64,000 bases of DNA. Origin: Stagonosporopsis chrysanthemi. Taxonomy: Eukaryota; Ascomycota; Dothideomycetes; Pleosporales; Didymellaceae. Position 1 is the stretch's first letter, and each line of letters starts with the position of its first letter. The notes beneath the pieces are model-generated. The model was not told the DNA's origin. It saw nothing but the letters and a program-made list of their open reading frames with translations, and made no database searches. Positions 10,869-21,427 of this stretch are shown piece by piece. Location of the stretch: assembly GCA_022560025.1 (NCBI GenBank), contig JAFISE010000024.1, positions 1-64,000 of the forward strand, in the 5' to 3' direction. The position numbers were made by a program, and so were the translations under genes.

Positions 10869-11870
10869 TCAACCCCAACCCCACCAGTTCTTGATGGTAT
10901 CCCCTATTGTTGCTTGTCCTGCTTCCTTCCTCTTCAGGCGGTTAATCCGTTCTTCAACGAATGTCTGCTCGACCTGCTTGGACATGCCCTGCTGTGCCTT
11001 GAGTTCGCCTAGGATCGCCATGCGCTCAATCTCCTGGTCTTTCGGTGGTAGCTTGGCGATGGTGTCTTCGTACTGCTTGCGAGCCTCAGGCTTGATGTGG
11101 CTCCAAATGTCATCTTCTGGCTCTAGTTGTACACTACTCTCAGTAGACAAGGGTGTGATGGTGGTCTGCTTGCCAGCCATAGCTCGTGCAATGTTGGCCT
11201 TTGATAATACGCTCTCGAATTTTGGCACTTCCCGGCCCTCCTTCTCCGCCTTCTCCATTTCTGCCTCTTGCTGCAACATCTGCTGGTACAACTTGTCGGC
11301 GTGCATCTGGATCTTCTCGTCCTCATCGGGCGATCGTGCGTCGAGGGTCAGGTATCCCAGTGCCTTGAGGAACTTCGACTGCATGTCGTAGCAGCGGTTG
11401 AACTTTCTCTGCTCTGCGTTGCACAGCGTGCCCAACGACCACCATGTCTTAGGGTTCCGGAAGCACTCGAATTGCTCCATATATTCTATCGCGCAGTTCT
11501 CCATTGCGATTTGCCCGACCGAGGCGTTGCGGTCATTGTAGGCGTCCACGAGGTCCCGCAGCTTGTCCTGCTCGTTCTTCCCCCGGTCCATGAGCACATC
11601 CTGCGGGGTGTAGTTCTTCCAGAGGTGTGCGTAGCGGCCATCTTGAAATTGCGATTGGGGAGGAACGATTGGTTTGTCGGCATCGACCGGTGCTTGTGCA
11701 GGCGGCGCGGGCGCTGGTGTGGTTTGCACTGGCGGCTCTTTTGGCGCAGCAGGCAATGCGGGTTTCGGGCCTGTGGGCGCCTCTTTCTTCAGGAAGTCGC
11801 GCAATGACGGGTCGAGCTGGTCTGCATCATTACTGCCGCTGCCGCTGCCGCTGCTCCAGAGCCATCCCAT
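10869..11870 (-). CDS. Twin CX9C (CHCH) protein, probable mitochondrial intermembrane space
   Basis: Single exon, 333 residues, stop at 10869. Residues 30-75 are Pro/Ala-rich and disordered. The recognisable part is Cys126-x9-Cys136 and Cys150-x9-Cys160, a coiled-coil-helix-coiled-coil-helix pair of the kind oxidised by Mia40 in the intermembrane space, in the context CAIEYMEQFEC and CNAEQRKFNRC. The C-terminal half is highly charged and helical (KAEKEGREVPKFE, RINRLKRKE) and ends in a Trp-rich IKNWWGWG. Small CX9C proteins are usually under 150 residues, so the long flanks are notable. The precise family is not recognised; a respiratory-complex assembly or organisation role is inference. It shares a 190 bp divergent promoter with AME1. 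Confidence 0.82.
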   Translation of the reverse strand: MGWLWSSGSGSGSNDADQLDPSLRDFLKKEAPTGPKPALPAAPKEPPVQTTPAPAPPAQAPVDADKPIVPPQSQFQDGRYAHLWKNYTPQDVLMDRGKNEQDKLRDLVDAYNDRNASVGQIAMENCAIEYMEQFECFRNPKTWWSLGTLCNAEQRKFNRCYDMQSKFLKALGYLTLDARSPDEDEKIQMHADKLYQQMLQQEAEMEKAEKEGREVPKFESVLSKANIARAMAGKQTTITPLSTESSVQLEPEDDIWSHIKPEARKQYEDTIAKLPPKDQEIERMAILGELKAQQGMSKQVEQTFVEERINRLKRKEAGQATIGDTIKNWWGWG

Positions 11871-12060
11871 GTTGTCTCAGATAAGCGGATGTGAATTGAG
11901 GATGTTGGAGAGAGAGGTATGAGCGAATCGTTCATCTTCACCAACTTGGCACGTGCACACCCTGCTTAGCGCGAGCGGCGGTCCACGGGCGTCACAACAA
12001 GGCCGCCTTCACGCGCGGCAGCACTCCAACAGAAGCACGAGTGTCACGCCTGCTATCGCT
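11871..12060. promoter_or_regulatory. Short divergent promoter CHCH gene / AME1
   Basis: 190 bp between the two start codons, assuming AME1 starts at 12061. A CACGTG E-box-type palindrome lies at about 11951-11956 (GGCACGTGCACA). Whether it is used is unknown. Confidence 0.5.
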
Positions 12061-14059
12061 ATGGCGCCTGTTGGTAAAGAAAACATTGCCGCATACTCAT
12101 GTCGAACTCGCAGCTGACGTGAAAAAGATCGACGTGAGCATCGTCAACAGCGCGTGCGCGGCGCAGGGTAAACAGCCCGCCAAAACATACATACATACAC
12201 CGCGTGCTGATGATGACAGGGCCTCGACCGTCCAGGCATCTTTTGGCTTCAATTTCGGCGCTTTAGGCGCAAAACAATCGTCCCTCCCACCACCACGATC
12301 TGCGCGACGATCGAAAACGCCAGTTCAGAGCACGCCGCGCAACGTTTATGGCTCCGCGAGGCGGCATCGTAGCCTGTCGGCGCCACGAAGCAACAAGTCG
12401 CAAGGCCATGCCACACCTAAGAACAACACGACCACCCCTCAATTGGGGAAAAGGAAGCGTGGATCTCCTGCAGCAACGTCGAGTGCTGCCAACGAAGAAG
12501 AAGACGAGCTCAGCCCGGACCGCATTGAAAATGTGCGCTCGATTGAGAAGAGCAGGAGGCTTGTAAGAACTGTCTCGCCTGTTCTCGAGGAACCGAACGA
12601 AGCGCCGGACGAGCTGTCTGTCGTAGACGAGGCACCCTCGACTGCTGCGAAAACACCAGGCCTTATGACAGGGCTCATAAACGGCAACGCCGCATCCGCG
12701 AGCTCACGGCAACGGTCGAAATCAACGGACATTGTTCCAGTAACACCGGGCATGCAACCACAAAGTAGCTCCAGACACTCGTTTGTTCTGTCAACGACGG
12801 TAGCGAACACAGCATCGAATGCCTCACAGGCTGAGGACGAGGATGTAGATGAGCTTTCTCCGGCGCAAGACAAGACTACAACACCAAGTGTGGTCTCGAG
12901 AAGGTCGATCCCGAGCGTTGTGTCTGAGGGTGATGACGAGGATGTCGACGAGCTTTCGCCAGCTCAGGAAGCCGCTCCCAGCACGATAGCGTCAGTCGTT
13001 CGAGAACCAAGTAGCGAAGTCATGGTAACTCCCATACCTATCAGAAGCGTTACACGTGGCAGACCAAGCAGAACCGGTGTTGCAACAATACCAGAGATCG
13101 CAGCCACACCAGCAACACGCAAGCCTGGAAGGAAGCAGTTGGGGAAAGCATCTCCGGTAGAAAAGGCACCAAACGATGAACAGCCAGACGAACTGTCGCC
13201 CGAAACTGTGCGGATGACACATGCCACACCGGGACTTGAAAGACCAACTGAAGAGGAAGCGCGCACGTCTGATGAAGACTCAGATGAATATGAAGAAGAG
13301 CTTGAGGCTGATAATGGAGCCTTAGAGCCTGTCCCTATTCCAGCTACAAAACATGTGTCTCCCGACCAAGTGAAAGCTAGGAAAACTCCAAGTGACAAGC
13401 CACCTCGTAAGCGACAAAAGCTCCTTGGTCCGAAACTTGCAGTCTCTGTGATGCGCATGAAAGGCTATGGCGTCAGAGGAGTCACGATAGCGGACACCAC
13501 ACGGACGATACTTGAAGAAGCGATCGACCACCGTCTCAGCAGGATGCTGGAAAAGATGCAAACACAGGATTCTGCACGCCGCAAAGAGCTGCGAAGCGAA
13601 GTCAACCTCGCGTTGTCATTTAAAGAAAGTCTGAACGAAAAGCTGCTTGACCTGCAAGATGCTAACGACGTTCTGACTACAAATCTAAAAAAGCTGCGGA
13701 TCTTCAAACGTGATAACGTTGAGCTGCGAAAAGACATTCTGGCTCTGCAGAACAGCCGGCAAGAGATCGCACTCGAGCACGATGATGTTCAGGCCGAGTT
13801 TGAAGCAGAGAAAGCAAAAGTCGAAGCAAGTGACACTCTGAGTGCCAACATGTTCAATATTGAGGCTGCCATTCAGAACGGTCGTAAGAAGGCGCAACAA
13901 GAAGGACGAGATGATGAGGGTCCAGACGTGCCGTTGAGCACACTTCTGGACACAGTAAGCAGAGACGTAGGCTCGCTTGGTGGTGGTCTGCTTGCGAACG
14001 TGAAAGGCTTCAATGGCCTATTAGAGAGGGCAGCAGGCTGGCTTGAGGGCAGGGCCTGA
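12061..14059 (+). CDS. AME1: Inner kinetochore subunit Ame1/CENP-U-like
   Basis: Predicted component of the COMA/CCAN inner kinetochore. Proposed exons: 12061-12073, 12128-12167 and 12220-14059, giving 630 residues. The plain open frame begins at 12041, but its first 60 residues look like translated intron. Splicing the 54 bp intron (GTAAAG...CTGAC...AAG) and the 52 bp intron (GTAAAC...GACAG) gives MAPVDRREHRQQRVRGAG then ASTVQASFGFNFG, a basic RxxR-type N terminus expected for fungal Ame1 homologues. The middle 370 residues are Ser/Thr/Pro/Glu-rich with repeated DELSP units, probable phosphosites. The C terminus holds the conserved VSVMRMKGYGVRGVTIADTT segment followed by a long coiled coil (about residues 450-570). 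The family call is based on my recognition of that segment and would need a profile search. The AAG acceptor of intron 1 is the weakest part of the model. Confidence 0.78.
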
Positions 14060-14773
14060 GTGCATTCATCTCGAAGAGCATTCTTTGAGGCGTCTTGATT
14101 CTTATGTTTCTATGATGGATACCCGGCTAAATGCCACTCGCACAAATAGAGTCAATGATGAAGCCCTTCACAGGCAGTCGCGTGCCGGTTGGAAAGAGCC
14201 TAGCGCTAAATGTGCTAAGTATGCAGCAGGTGCGTCACTTCCTTTAGCGTCATTGACCACAGCGATCACCAGGCCTCATGCAGCTTCACAGTTCCACCAT
14301 CACAGATTGCATGTATATTGCCAGCCTGGTTGGGCTCCCCACACTCCACTACTCGCTATTGCAATACTTTATATTTCTTTGACAGGCTTTGCTCAGTGTT
14401 ACTTGAGTCCGCATTGCTTATGATTAGGAGCCAGCCACGAAGACCCCTTCTAACGTAAATAATTACGGCCAGTAGCCTCGGAGTCATCCAGCCATGTGCG
14501 AACATACGCCAGAACATGCGCATGTCTTGTGAGAGCCAAGAAGCCCAGCTTTGACGACGAACTCGCGATTGTACAATACTTGCCAGTCGGCCGTTGGTGG
14601 TCACACAGCAGTTACACCGACGCTCGCCTAAGCGCTCGTGCGACCACGTCAGCCTCGTATGTGCTGACCGACAGGACATCTACCGCTGTGAGCATCGACA
14701 TCTCTGAACTATCTCTCTTGTACGGGCTTGGACTGCCATTACTCCTATGGTTAGCCAGCTCTAGTGTCACAAT
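14060..14773. other. Intergenic region, no gene seen
   Basis: Short open frames only. Acts as 3' flank of AME1 and 5' flank of the F-box-like gene. Confidence 0.6.
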
Positions 14774-16453
14774 ATGTCTCACCTACACATCCCGTCGCTT
14801 TACGCCGAAGCTTCAGATCAAGCCACGCACGTTGGTCTCTGTGCGACAGAGCTCTCGGACCCTGCCAAATCCAGGAACAGTACGGAATCGATTGGCTTTC
14901 GTGCCTCTACATCAGCAAAAGGCTCTGCCTCGACTCAACCGACAAGCCCGACAAGCTCTACCCGACGCAGCCCAGAGAATAAAAAGAGGACAAGGAGGAT
15001 CCAGCACGAAACCTTCAGCGAACATCTGAGAATCTGGGCGTCGAACCATGATTCATCCGCTCACTTTCACGGCAGCATTTGTCTGTACCCGCCCAGCATG
15101 TATTCAAGTGAAAATATGGAGCTAGGCAAGTCAGTCAGCTGCATCTTGATGAGCGCGCATACTGGAAGTCCGTCCAAAGAGATTGTCATCCGTCTATTCC
15201 GATCACAGCGGTACAATAGCCAAGAGAATGTCCGGAAAGCGAGGGACAATCGATGCGGTCAGTCCATAATGCCTTACCAACTAGTTATTCGTAGCGGATC
15301 GGGTTGGGTACCAGCTCGCCAATATTTCGACAAATACTACTTCGCATATCAGACTAGACACCAATTCACTCAGAACACTACCCAGGCAAATGTCACTCAA
15401 TTGTCTCCGATGGTCGCCAATTCAACAGTAAATTTGTTAGGCAGCACTCAATCGGTGGGCTTGGCGGGTTTGATGTCCACCAACGGTATTATCAACTTAC
15501 CTTCTAACAACTCCCAAGCTTCGACTTGGACAACACCAATCTCAAACAACTCTTCACTATTGGAGAGCAACCGTAAATTCAATGCCACTATCTCATCTCA
15601 TCGCCGGACTCTGACATTCTCAGTCCCAGCTCACCCAAGGTCAACTGAACATCTCTACTCTGGAACGGAGCCCATCAAAATCGGTCCGCTGTTCCGCCCC
15701 TTCCTGAGTTTACCGCAAGAGCTGCAAGATGATATCCTTTACCAAGCGGTTGGGTATACGCGCGTCATTGGCCTTACCCAGGGCATGCCAGCGTCGACTT
15801 CGCCTACCACTATGTCAACCCTTTTCCGGATTTCGAAGTCGATCAACGAGCATATTTTGCCTCACATCTTCCTCAGTACAAACTTCCACTTTGGCATCAC
15901 AGGCTTTACCAAATTCTTGTGGCAAGTAGGACCTTGCAATCGCTCTAAAATACGACACCTCACCTTCCACTTCGGCAAGGCTTCTCTGTTACATTGTATA
16001 CGCTGGATGGCGGCAGATCCAGTCTGGGAGCTGTTCGAACCGCCTGTTGCAACTGATCCTCCGACCCTGATGTACTTCTGGCGATGTCAGCTACAGGACT
16101 TGATGAAGGAGTTGAATCTTTCAACACTTACCATCGATATCAGAGACGTCCCGCTCGCCGATGTGCCTATGCTCATCAGAATCATAAGCACTGCAATAGG
16201 AAGCTTCAAAGATGTTCGCATCGTTGATAGCTATGCACGCCCGGACAAATTCGTCGGAGATTTTAACCAGGATTCGTACATACGTTTCCCACACATGCAA
16301 CACTTCACATGGAGGGACATGTGCTTACAGTACCACAATGACTACAAGTATCGAAGATGGCATATGAAGCATATTCTGGCGCTTCGCGAGGTAGACTTGT
16401 GTCCTGTCTTAGAGACCTGGATGAACGAGAATGAGGATTTCTTTGACTCTTAG
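14774..16453 (+). CDS. F-box-like hypothetical protein
   Basis: Single exon, 559 residues. The first 300 residues are Ser/Thr/Asn-rich and mostly disordered, with a basic patch (ENKKRTRRIQ) near residue 75. From about residue 310, FLSLPQELQDDILYQAV resembles the start of a fungal F-box (LPxELxxxI), followed by a helical leucine-rich segment typical of fungal F-box hypotheticals (STLFRISKSINEHILPHIFLS). Such proteins often act as substrate receptors for SCF ubiquitin ligases, but here no substrate domain such as Kelch, WD or LRR is recognised. The start at 14774 is the first Met; a later Met such as that near 15100 is possible. No introns are needed. Confidence 0.7.
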   Translation: MSHLHIPSLYAEASDQATHVGLCATELSDPAKSRNSTESIGFRASTSAKGSASTQPTSPTSSTRRSPENKKRTRRIQHETFSEHLRIWASNHDSSAHFHGSICLYPPSMYSSENMELGKSVSCILMSAHTGSPSKEIVIRLFRSQRYNSQENVRKARDNRCGQSIMPYQLVIRSGSGWVPARQYFDKYYFAYQTRHQFTQNTTQANVTQLSPMVANSTVNLLGSTQSVGLAGLMSTNGIINLPSNNSQASTWTTPISNNSSLLESNRKFNATISSHRRTLTFSVPAHPRSTEHLYSGTEPIKIGPLFRPFLSLPQELQDDILYQAVGYTRVIGLTQGMPASTSPTTMSTLFRISKSINEHILPHIFLSTNFHFGITGFTKFLWQVGPCNRSKIRHLTFHFGKASLLHCIRWMAADPVWELFEPPVATDPPTLMYFWRCQLQDLMKELNLSTLTIDIRDVPLADVPMLIRIISTAIGSFKDVRIVDSYARPDKFVGDFNQDSYIRFPHMQHFTWRDMCLQYHNDYKYRRWHMKHILALREVDLCPVLETWMNENEDFFDS

Positions 16454-16940
16454 GAGAGTGAAAGAGGTAAATGGGAGAGGACGCTCAGAGTTGGGACGCG
16501 ACACTCAATGCCAGATCTGTGTCAACTAACAAAAAAGCATCTGCAGCGTGTTGGCAATAGCGTTCGGATCTTGGCTCGCCGGGACACCTCGGTCAGGCCA
16601 TTTTTAGGTCCTAGACACGTTCGTCGTCCATGAAGCTGGAGAAATCGATGACGTTTATTTGACATTCATTTGACAAATTACTGTTACTTGAGCCTACGCA
16701 ATTAAATTCACGGTACTTATATTTGTACCGACGTTGTGTCGCATCAACTCTAAGGTCCAGTTCTGCAAATCACACCCAAGCGGTCCACAACTCCGCTAGC
16801 CCTACGTCATTATGAACTACATTCAAAACCATAGTGTTAGATATGTAACCGAGACAGCTTGCAACTATACATATCTGTGAACCTCCATTCTCCAAAAGCT
16901 CAACTACTCATCACCTCCCCAAACTCCAAGCCCCAGCACC
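16454..16940. other. Intergenic, promoter of GST gene
   Basis: 487 bp without coding signs. A pyrimidine-rich CTCATCACCTCCCC leads into the CAGCACCATG start of the GST gene. Confidence 0.6.
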
Positions 16941-17684
16941 ATGCCACCTAACATCGAGCTCCTAACCTCCGCAACCCCCAACGGGCAAAAGATCTCCATC
17001 TTCCTCGAAGAACTCGGGCTCCCCTACAAAACAACCTCCATAGACCTCGGCGCCGACGAGCAGAAGAAGCCCGACTTCCTTCAAATCAACCCCAACGGCC
17101 GCATCCCCGCCATTATCGACCACAGCCGCAACTCGTTCCCCGTGTTCGAATCCGGCGCCATCTTCCTCTACCTCGCCGAGCACTACGACCGCGACTTTGC
17201 CTTCAGCTTCCGCGACCCGGACGAGCGCAGCGAAATGCTACAGTGGCTTTTCTTCCAAAACGCGGGCGTGGGGCCCATGCAAGGCCAGGCGAACCATTTC
17301 TTCCGCTATGCGCCGCAGAAGATACAGTATGGGATTGATCGCTACCAGAATGAGACGCGGCGGCTGTATTCTGTGCTTGAAGAAAGACTACAGGGACGGG
17401 ATTACTTGGTTGGGAAGGGGAGGGGGAAGTATAGTGTTGCTGATATGAGCACGTTTACGTGGGTGAGGTGGGGGCCATGGGCAGGGGTTGAGGTGGGGCA
17501 ATTTCCGAGGTTAGAAGAGTGGGCGGGGAGGATTGAGGGGAGGGAGGCGGTGAAGAGGGGGTTGTTGGTGCCGAGTGGAGAGGATCAGATTGTGAGGTTG
17601 AGGAGAGATCCGAATGTGGAGGATCCGTTCCAGAAATGGGTCATGAAAGGGCAAAATGAGATTAAGGACAAGCATGGAAAGTAG
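16941..17684 (+). CDS. Glutathione S-transferase, Ure2/YfcG-like
   Basis: Single exon, 247 residues, ATG in a strong CACCATG context. The N-terminal thioredoxin-like fold has TSATPNGQKISIFLEELGLPY, the catalytic Thr/Asn type of the Ure2p/Nu class, then INPNGRIPAI (cis-Pro) and VFESGAIFLYLAE (glutathione-binding E-S). The C-terminal helical domain has the class-typical GVGPMQGQANHF and YSVADMSTFTWV. Likely cytosolic, using glutathione for peroxide reduction, disulfide exchange or conjugation. No prion-like Asn-rich N-terminal extension is present, so it is not a Ure2 nitrogen regulator by architecture. Codon use changes along the gene from C-ending to G-rich wobble in its last third, an oddity without clear meaning. 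Confidence 0.95.
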   Translation: MPPNIELLTSATPNGQKISIFLEELGLPYKTTSIDLGADEQKKPDFLQINPNGRIPAIIDHSRNSFPVFESGAIFLYLAEHYDRDFAFSFRDPDERSEMLQWLFFQNAGVGPMQGQANHFFRYAPQKIQYGIDRYQNETRRLYSVLEERLQGRDYLVGKGRGKYSVADMSTFTWVRWGPWAGVEVGQFPRLEEWAGRIEGREAVKRGLLVPSGEDQIVRLRRDPNVEDPFQKWVMKGQNEIKDKHGK

Positions 17685-17744
17685 GAATCTGGGTTTGTGT
17701 CAATTAAAGGTCTCGATTTTGGATACTTGCTAAAGCGCGGCTTG

Positions 17745-18680
17745 TTATCTGCGCCCGTGACAGTCCTCCAGCAACTCAAACAGCATCAGCTCAGTTGGCG
17801 AGTCGTATGCTATTCCTGTATCCATGAAGCTTGTGCACGTCCTTGTCTCGCTCTCCATGATCGTCTTCATAACCAACGTTCCTTGGCCTCTATCCGCCCA
17901 CTCTACATCCCCTTCCTTGGACTTCTGCTGCAACAACTCCTTCTCTTCAGGTTTCGTGACAACTGGTGTCAATCGCGCCGATTTGCGTGGCAGTACCCGT
18001 GGGCATAGCTCTTTCCACACTTCCAAGGTGTGTCGCGCGCATCCCGAAGCTGCCGCATCAAACGACAATGACGTGAAGCTTCCCAGCCCGAAGCGCGGCG
18101 AAGAGCGCACAGCCACGCCCGCAACATGATGCTCGAGCCGCAACTTAACATGCACATCCCCAAGCTTTCTCTTGATATCACCATCCATCAGCGTCGTCAG
18201 CGTGCGCACCATAGCTCGTGGTATCTGACCGGCACTACGGCGGTTGTGCTTGCTCCTCAACACGCCATCGGGCGCATCCCACAAGATCTGAATATCGTAC
18301 TTGGCCACCTTGTGCAGCCACGGATGCAACTTCGCCAATTTGAGCAGATGCGTCTCAATCTTCTTGTCCCAGTGCTCTTGCACGAACGTGTTTACTCGCC
18401 CTTTGAATACGATGCCGATGCGCAGCGTGATGTCGTGATTTAGGAGCCAGGTGCGGTACTCGTTTCCTTCGAGGAAAGCGTAGCGCTGAAGCGCGAGCAG
18501 AGCAGTGGAGCCATTGTGCACCGGGCAGATCTGAACGAGGGTGTGTTTGCAGGAGTAGGTCTTGAGCTGGAGTGGGAGGCCGGTGTTGGTGGGTGTTGAG
18601 GAAGGAGCGAGAGAGCTGTAGACTGTATTTCGAAGCTCGGGTGGGAGGAGAGGAAGGAGCGTGCGCATTGCTGATGCCAT
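17745..18680 (-). CDS. Hypothetical fungal protein with F-box-like N terminus
   Basis: Single exon, 311 residues. It starts MASAMRTLLPLLPPELRNTVYSSL, in which LPPELRNxVY is the signature found at the start of many fungal F-box-like or 2EXR-type hypotheticals. The rest is mixed helical/strand with no recognised catalytic motif, Cys-containing CKHTLVQICPVHN and a charged VTKPEEKELLQQKSKEGD stretch. Function unknown. It is convergent with the GST gene, 60 bp apart, so 3' UTRs probably overlap. The start is supported by the motif lying right after the first Met. Confidence 0.72.
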   Translation of the reverse strand: MASAMRTLLPLLPPELRNTVYSSLAPSSTPTNTGLPLQLKTYSCKHTLVQICPVHNGSTALLALQRYAFLEGNEYRTWLLNHDITLRIGIVFKGRVNTFVQEHWDKKIETHLLKLAKLHPWLHKVAKYDIQILWDAPDGVLRSKHNRRSAGQIPRAMVRTLTTLMDGDIKRKLGDVHVKLRLEHHVAGVAVRSSPRFGLGSFTSLSFDAAASGCARHTLEVWKELCPRVLPRKSARLTPVVTKPEEKELLQQKSKEGDVEWADRGQGTLVMKTIMESETRTCTSFMDTGIAYDSPTELMLFELLEDCHGRR

Positions 18681-18856
18681 TGTAGAGTTTGTTCTACGTT
18701 CCAGGTAGGTGTCTGGCTGTAAGTACAGTGTTGGCGATTAAAGCGAGCACAAGCAAAGTGGACCGTTTATCGTGTGGGTGACCTAGGTGAATGTAGATGC
18801 GACAATAGGAACGCCGAGGCCAAATCACTATTCACAAGCACCGCTGAACTACAAAA

Positions 18857-19414
18857 TCACGAGACACACAGTGGAAAACCCAATGATACAAGCTGTGCTT
18901 GCGTGTGTGAATGTAGTATCCCGTGACGACGATGCCTGTCAACCTGGCCTTGCGGAACCGGTGCTGAAGTCAAAGCACTTAAGCTCCGAGCTTTGACTGG
19001 GTTAGCCATGTGTGCAACACTGTATTGGTTGCCAGTACCTCTGAATTGCTGCTTGTTCTGCCAACTTCTGGAGGGAAGCAAACTTGGTGGTAAATTTTGA
19101 AATTTGTTCGCCGGCGCCGGCTCGGCACGATGTTTTTTTCGGGGCGTCACAATGCAAAACGGGACAGCATCTGAATCGTAAAGTCGTGAGCGATATGCAA
19201 AAGTCTTTTTGCCGATATCGTCTACATGCATATTAGCAAATTTGTCAATATCCGCATGTGGTGTCACTGCTTCGATATCATAGGTCCAAAGCTCGACCCT
19301 GCGAATGCCTGGGAAAGCTGTACGACTTACTATGTTACTTTCGTTGTGAGTTCCAAACGCATCATAAGATAGTTTGGGTGCGATTTGTGGTCTGCCGGGC
19401 TGAGTGGATTGCAT
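18857..19414 (-). CDS. Hypothetical ORF, uncertain
   Basis: Open frame of 185 codons. The central part (SRTAFPGIRRVELWTYDIEA and DDIGKKTFAYRSRLYDSD) has protein-like composition, but no motif, signal peptide or conserved context supports it. The C-terminal third looks random. Confidence 0.2.
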   Translation of the reverse strand: MQSTQPGRPQIAPKLSYDAFGTHNESNIVSRTAFPGIRRVELWTYDIEAVTPHADIDKFANMHVDDIGKKTFAYRSRLYDSDAVPFCIVTPRKKHRAEPAPANKFQNLPPSLLPSRSWQNKQQFRGTGNQYSVAHMANPVKARSLSALTSAPVPQGQVDRHRRHGILHSHTQAQLVSLGFPLCVS

Positions 19415-21004
19415 CTTGTGTGTCTGCTTGCATGGTGGCCTGGTGTACGGTCACATTCAAGTAGCGCAAGGGGTGATTCAAAACATTATGATTACAGATG
19501 TTGCCGTGCTGTGGATGTGGGATCTTGGGTCCTTGACTTTATCATTTCGATGTGGTTGACTCATTCGCCATCAAAGGCCTGATCTTGGTTCAGAGCAACT
19601 CAGCCTTGCTCGAGCTGCAACTGGGTGACTCCGCCCGACCCTTGAACACGAACAGGGAGCCTTGCAACTCTTAGCTAATTTAAATTACTGTGCTATTATG
19701 ATGCGAGTTGATGGCGGAGTCTCCCTTCGGAGACTGCCATGTTGTGGGTCTTGCGGTTCGCCACTTGTCGTTATCTGCCGATTAGCCACAGGGAAGGAGC
19801 ACACTAGGTGTTCAGCATTTTCATGCTCGCAGTTGTTGTGTATGCGTGAGGTGCGATGCCAAAACGCTGAAACAATGGACTAATAAGGCACGCCAAAGCA
19901 AGCGTGCTTTATGTTTGTGAACGCTACCTCTGTGCCCGTCCAAAACGCCGTCCTGGTGCTCAGCTTGATGCCCTCAACAGCTGCACCAAACAAGGACCAG
20001 AGAGGTGGTCCTGGACGATGCCGATTGTGTTGGTGTGGTCACATCGCCAATGTTGGGACCGGAAGGGTCTAACCAGTACGAGGAGTCTGGGTAAGAAACG
20101 GCCTGAGAGGCACACTCAGGCCGGCAGTTCTCTACTTACAAACCGAAAAAATTGGCCGCTCGACCACATACATACAGCAACGTCAGATACGAATCCGTGT
20201 AACCTGGTAATCCATAGCAATAGGTCAGTATGATAACAGCAGGTCACGTCAGTGGTATGCACTTGCAATACGGCTTTCCGCGGAGCGATTCATACTGGGC
20301 GGAAGCATTCGCGGTCTGGACCTCTGGCGCTGCCGTCAAGTGCAACCCGCCGCAAAGACACTGAACCAAGGTTTTGCGCCGTTGGCGTCAAGGTCAAGTG
20401 CTTCGAGGAGCTATCCGTAGTGTTTGACGTCCCGCCAGCGCCCCTGCCCTGCGTGAGGATACGCCCGCCGAGACTGCCGCCGGCTCGTACTCTCAATATT
20501 TCCTCAGCCCTGGTTGGCTCATTGCCATCCTGCTCATGATTTGTACGTTCATATGATGACAAATCTGGCCAATCATGCGGGTATTTGCTTGCAATGTCAC
20601 TGCTCGGTGGCGGCGACAGAAACAGTATGTATGAAAAAAGTCGGCGGTGCCCCTCGCGACCTTCAGATTCTGCAAAAGACAAGGGTCGTACCGAGCAAAG
20701 GGGAGTCTCTTTCAGCTACTCTGCAGCCACAGTAAGCCTATGTCAAATGTTGGTTACACTACATTTCGATGAACTAATCATACAGCTTCCTCAGACGGTC
20801 CACTGCTCAGTACATGACGTCCTCAACTTCCCAGGTACACTACACGACGCGCAGCTGGGCAACAGTCTTTTGGCAGGTGCACAGACCGTCTCAAGATCGC
20901 TCCAGTCAAGCTGAGCACGATCTTGCAACTTCTACTTGAGGTCACTCTCTTGACTTCGGCACACGGCTCGATCCCTTGTTGTTAGACAGCTCGCGAGCGT
21001 CAGG

Positions 21005-21427
21005 ATGCTCGTCGAAGAGACATTCAGCACTGGCCGGAGAAGCATCTCAACCTCCCCAAAATCACAGAAGTCAATAACGAAAACCGTCTACATTGTCATC
21101 GATACTTGCTACGCGACTCTGGATGACTTCGATCAAGGGAAAGGATCCACAAACGTCGACTCAGTGCACACGACATCACATGCCGCCAACGTCCGCGCCA
21201 AAAAGGTTATGTTCGGTCGTGTCAACGTCAATGATGAACGCGGAATAGACCCGGACAAGATCATTGAGGAGATAAAGAACGGACTCTATACTGGAATAGG
21301 CATGGGTGGGGAGGAAAGTACTGGGTGTTACGCGAGAAAGTGCGAGGTTGAGGCCAAACCAATCGATATCGAAGATGATGGCAGCAGTGAAGAAGACCAT
21401 GATGGTGATGACTGGAATATGGGTTGA
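21005..21427 (+). CDS. Hypothetical ORF or gene remnant
   Basis: 140 codons ending in an acidic tail. A segment VMFGRVNVNDERGIDPDKIIEEIKNGL is plausibly coding. No start context or upstream exon was found, so this may be the 3' end of a decayed or multi-exon gene. Confidence 0.25.
   Translation: MLVEETFSTGRRSISTSPKSQKSITKTVYIVIDTCYATLDDFDQGKGSTNVDSVHTTSHAANVRAKKVMFGRVNVNDERGIDPDKIIEEIKNGLYTGIGMGGEESTGCYARKCEVEAKPIDIEDDGSSEEDHDGDDWNMG

Noticed and set aside
12041..12220. Start of AME1 at the first Met of the long open frame
   Set aside because: The first 60 residues look like translated intron; two clean short introns give a family-like N terminus.
7937..18680. Secondary-metabolite cluster around the P450
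   Set aside because: No polyketide synthase, NRPS, terpene synthase, transporter or pathway regulator nearby; neighbours are housekeeping or hypothetical.
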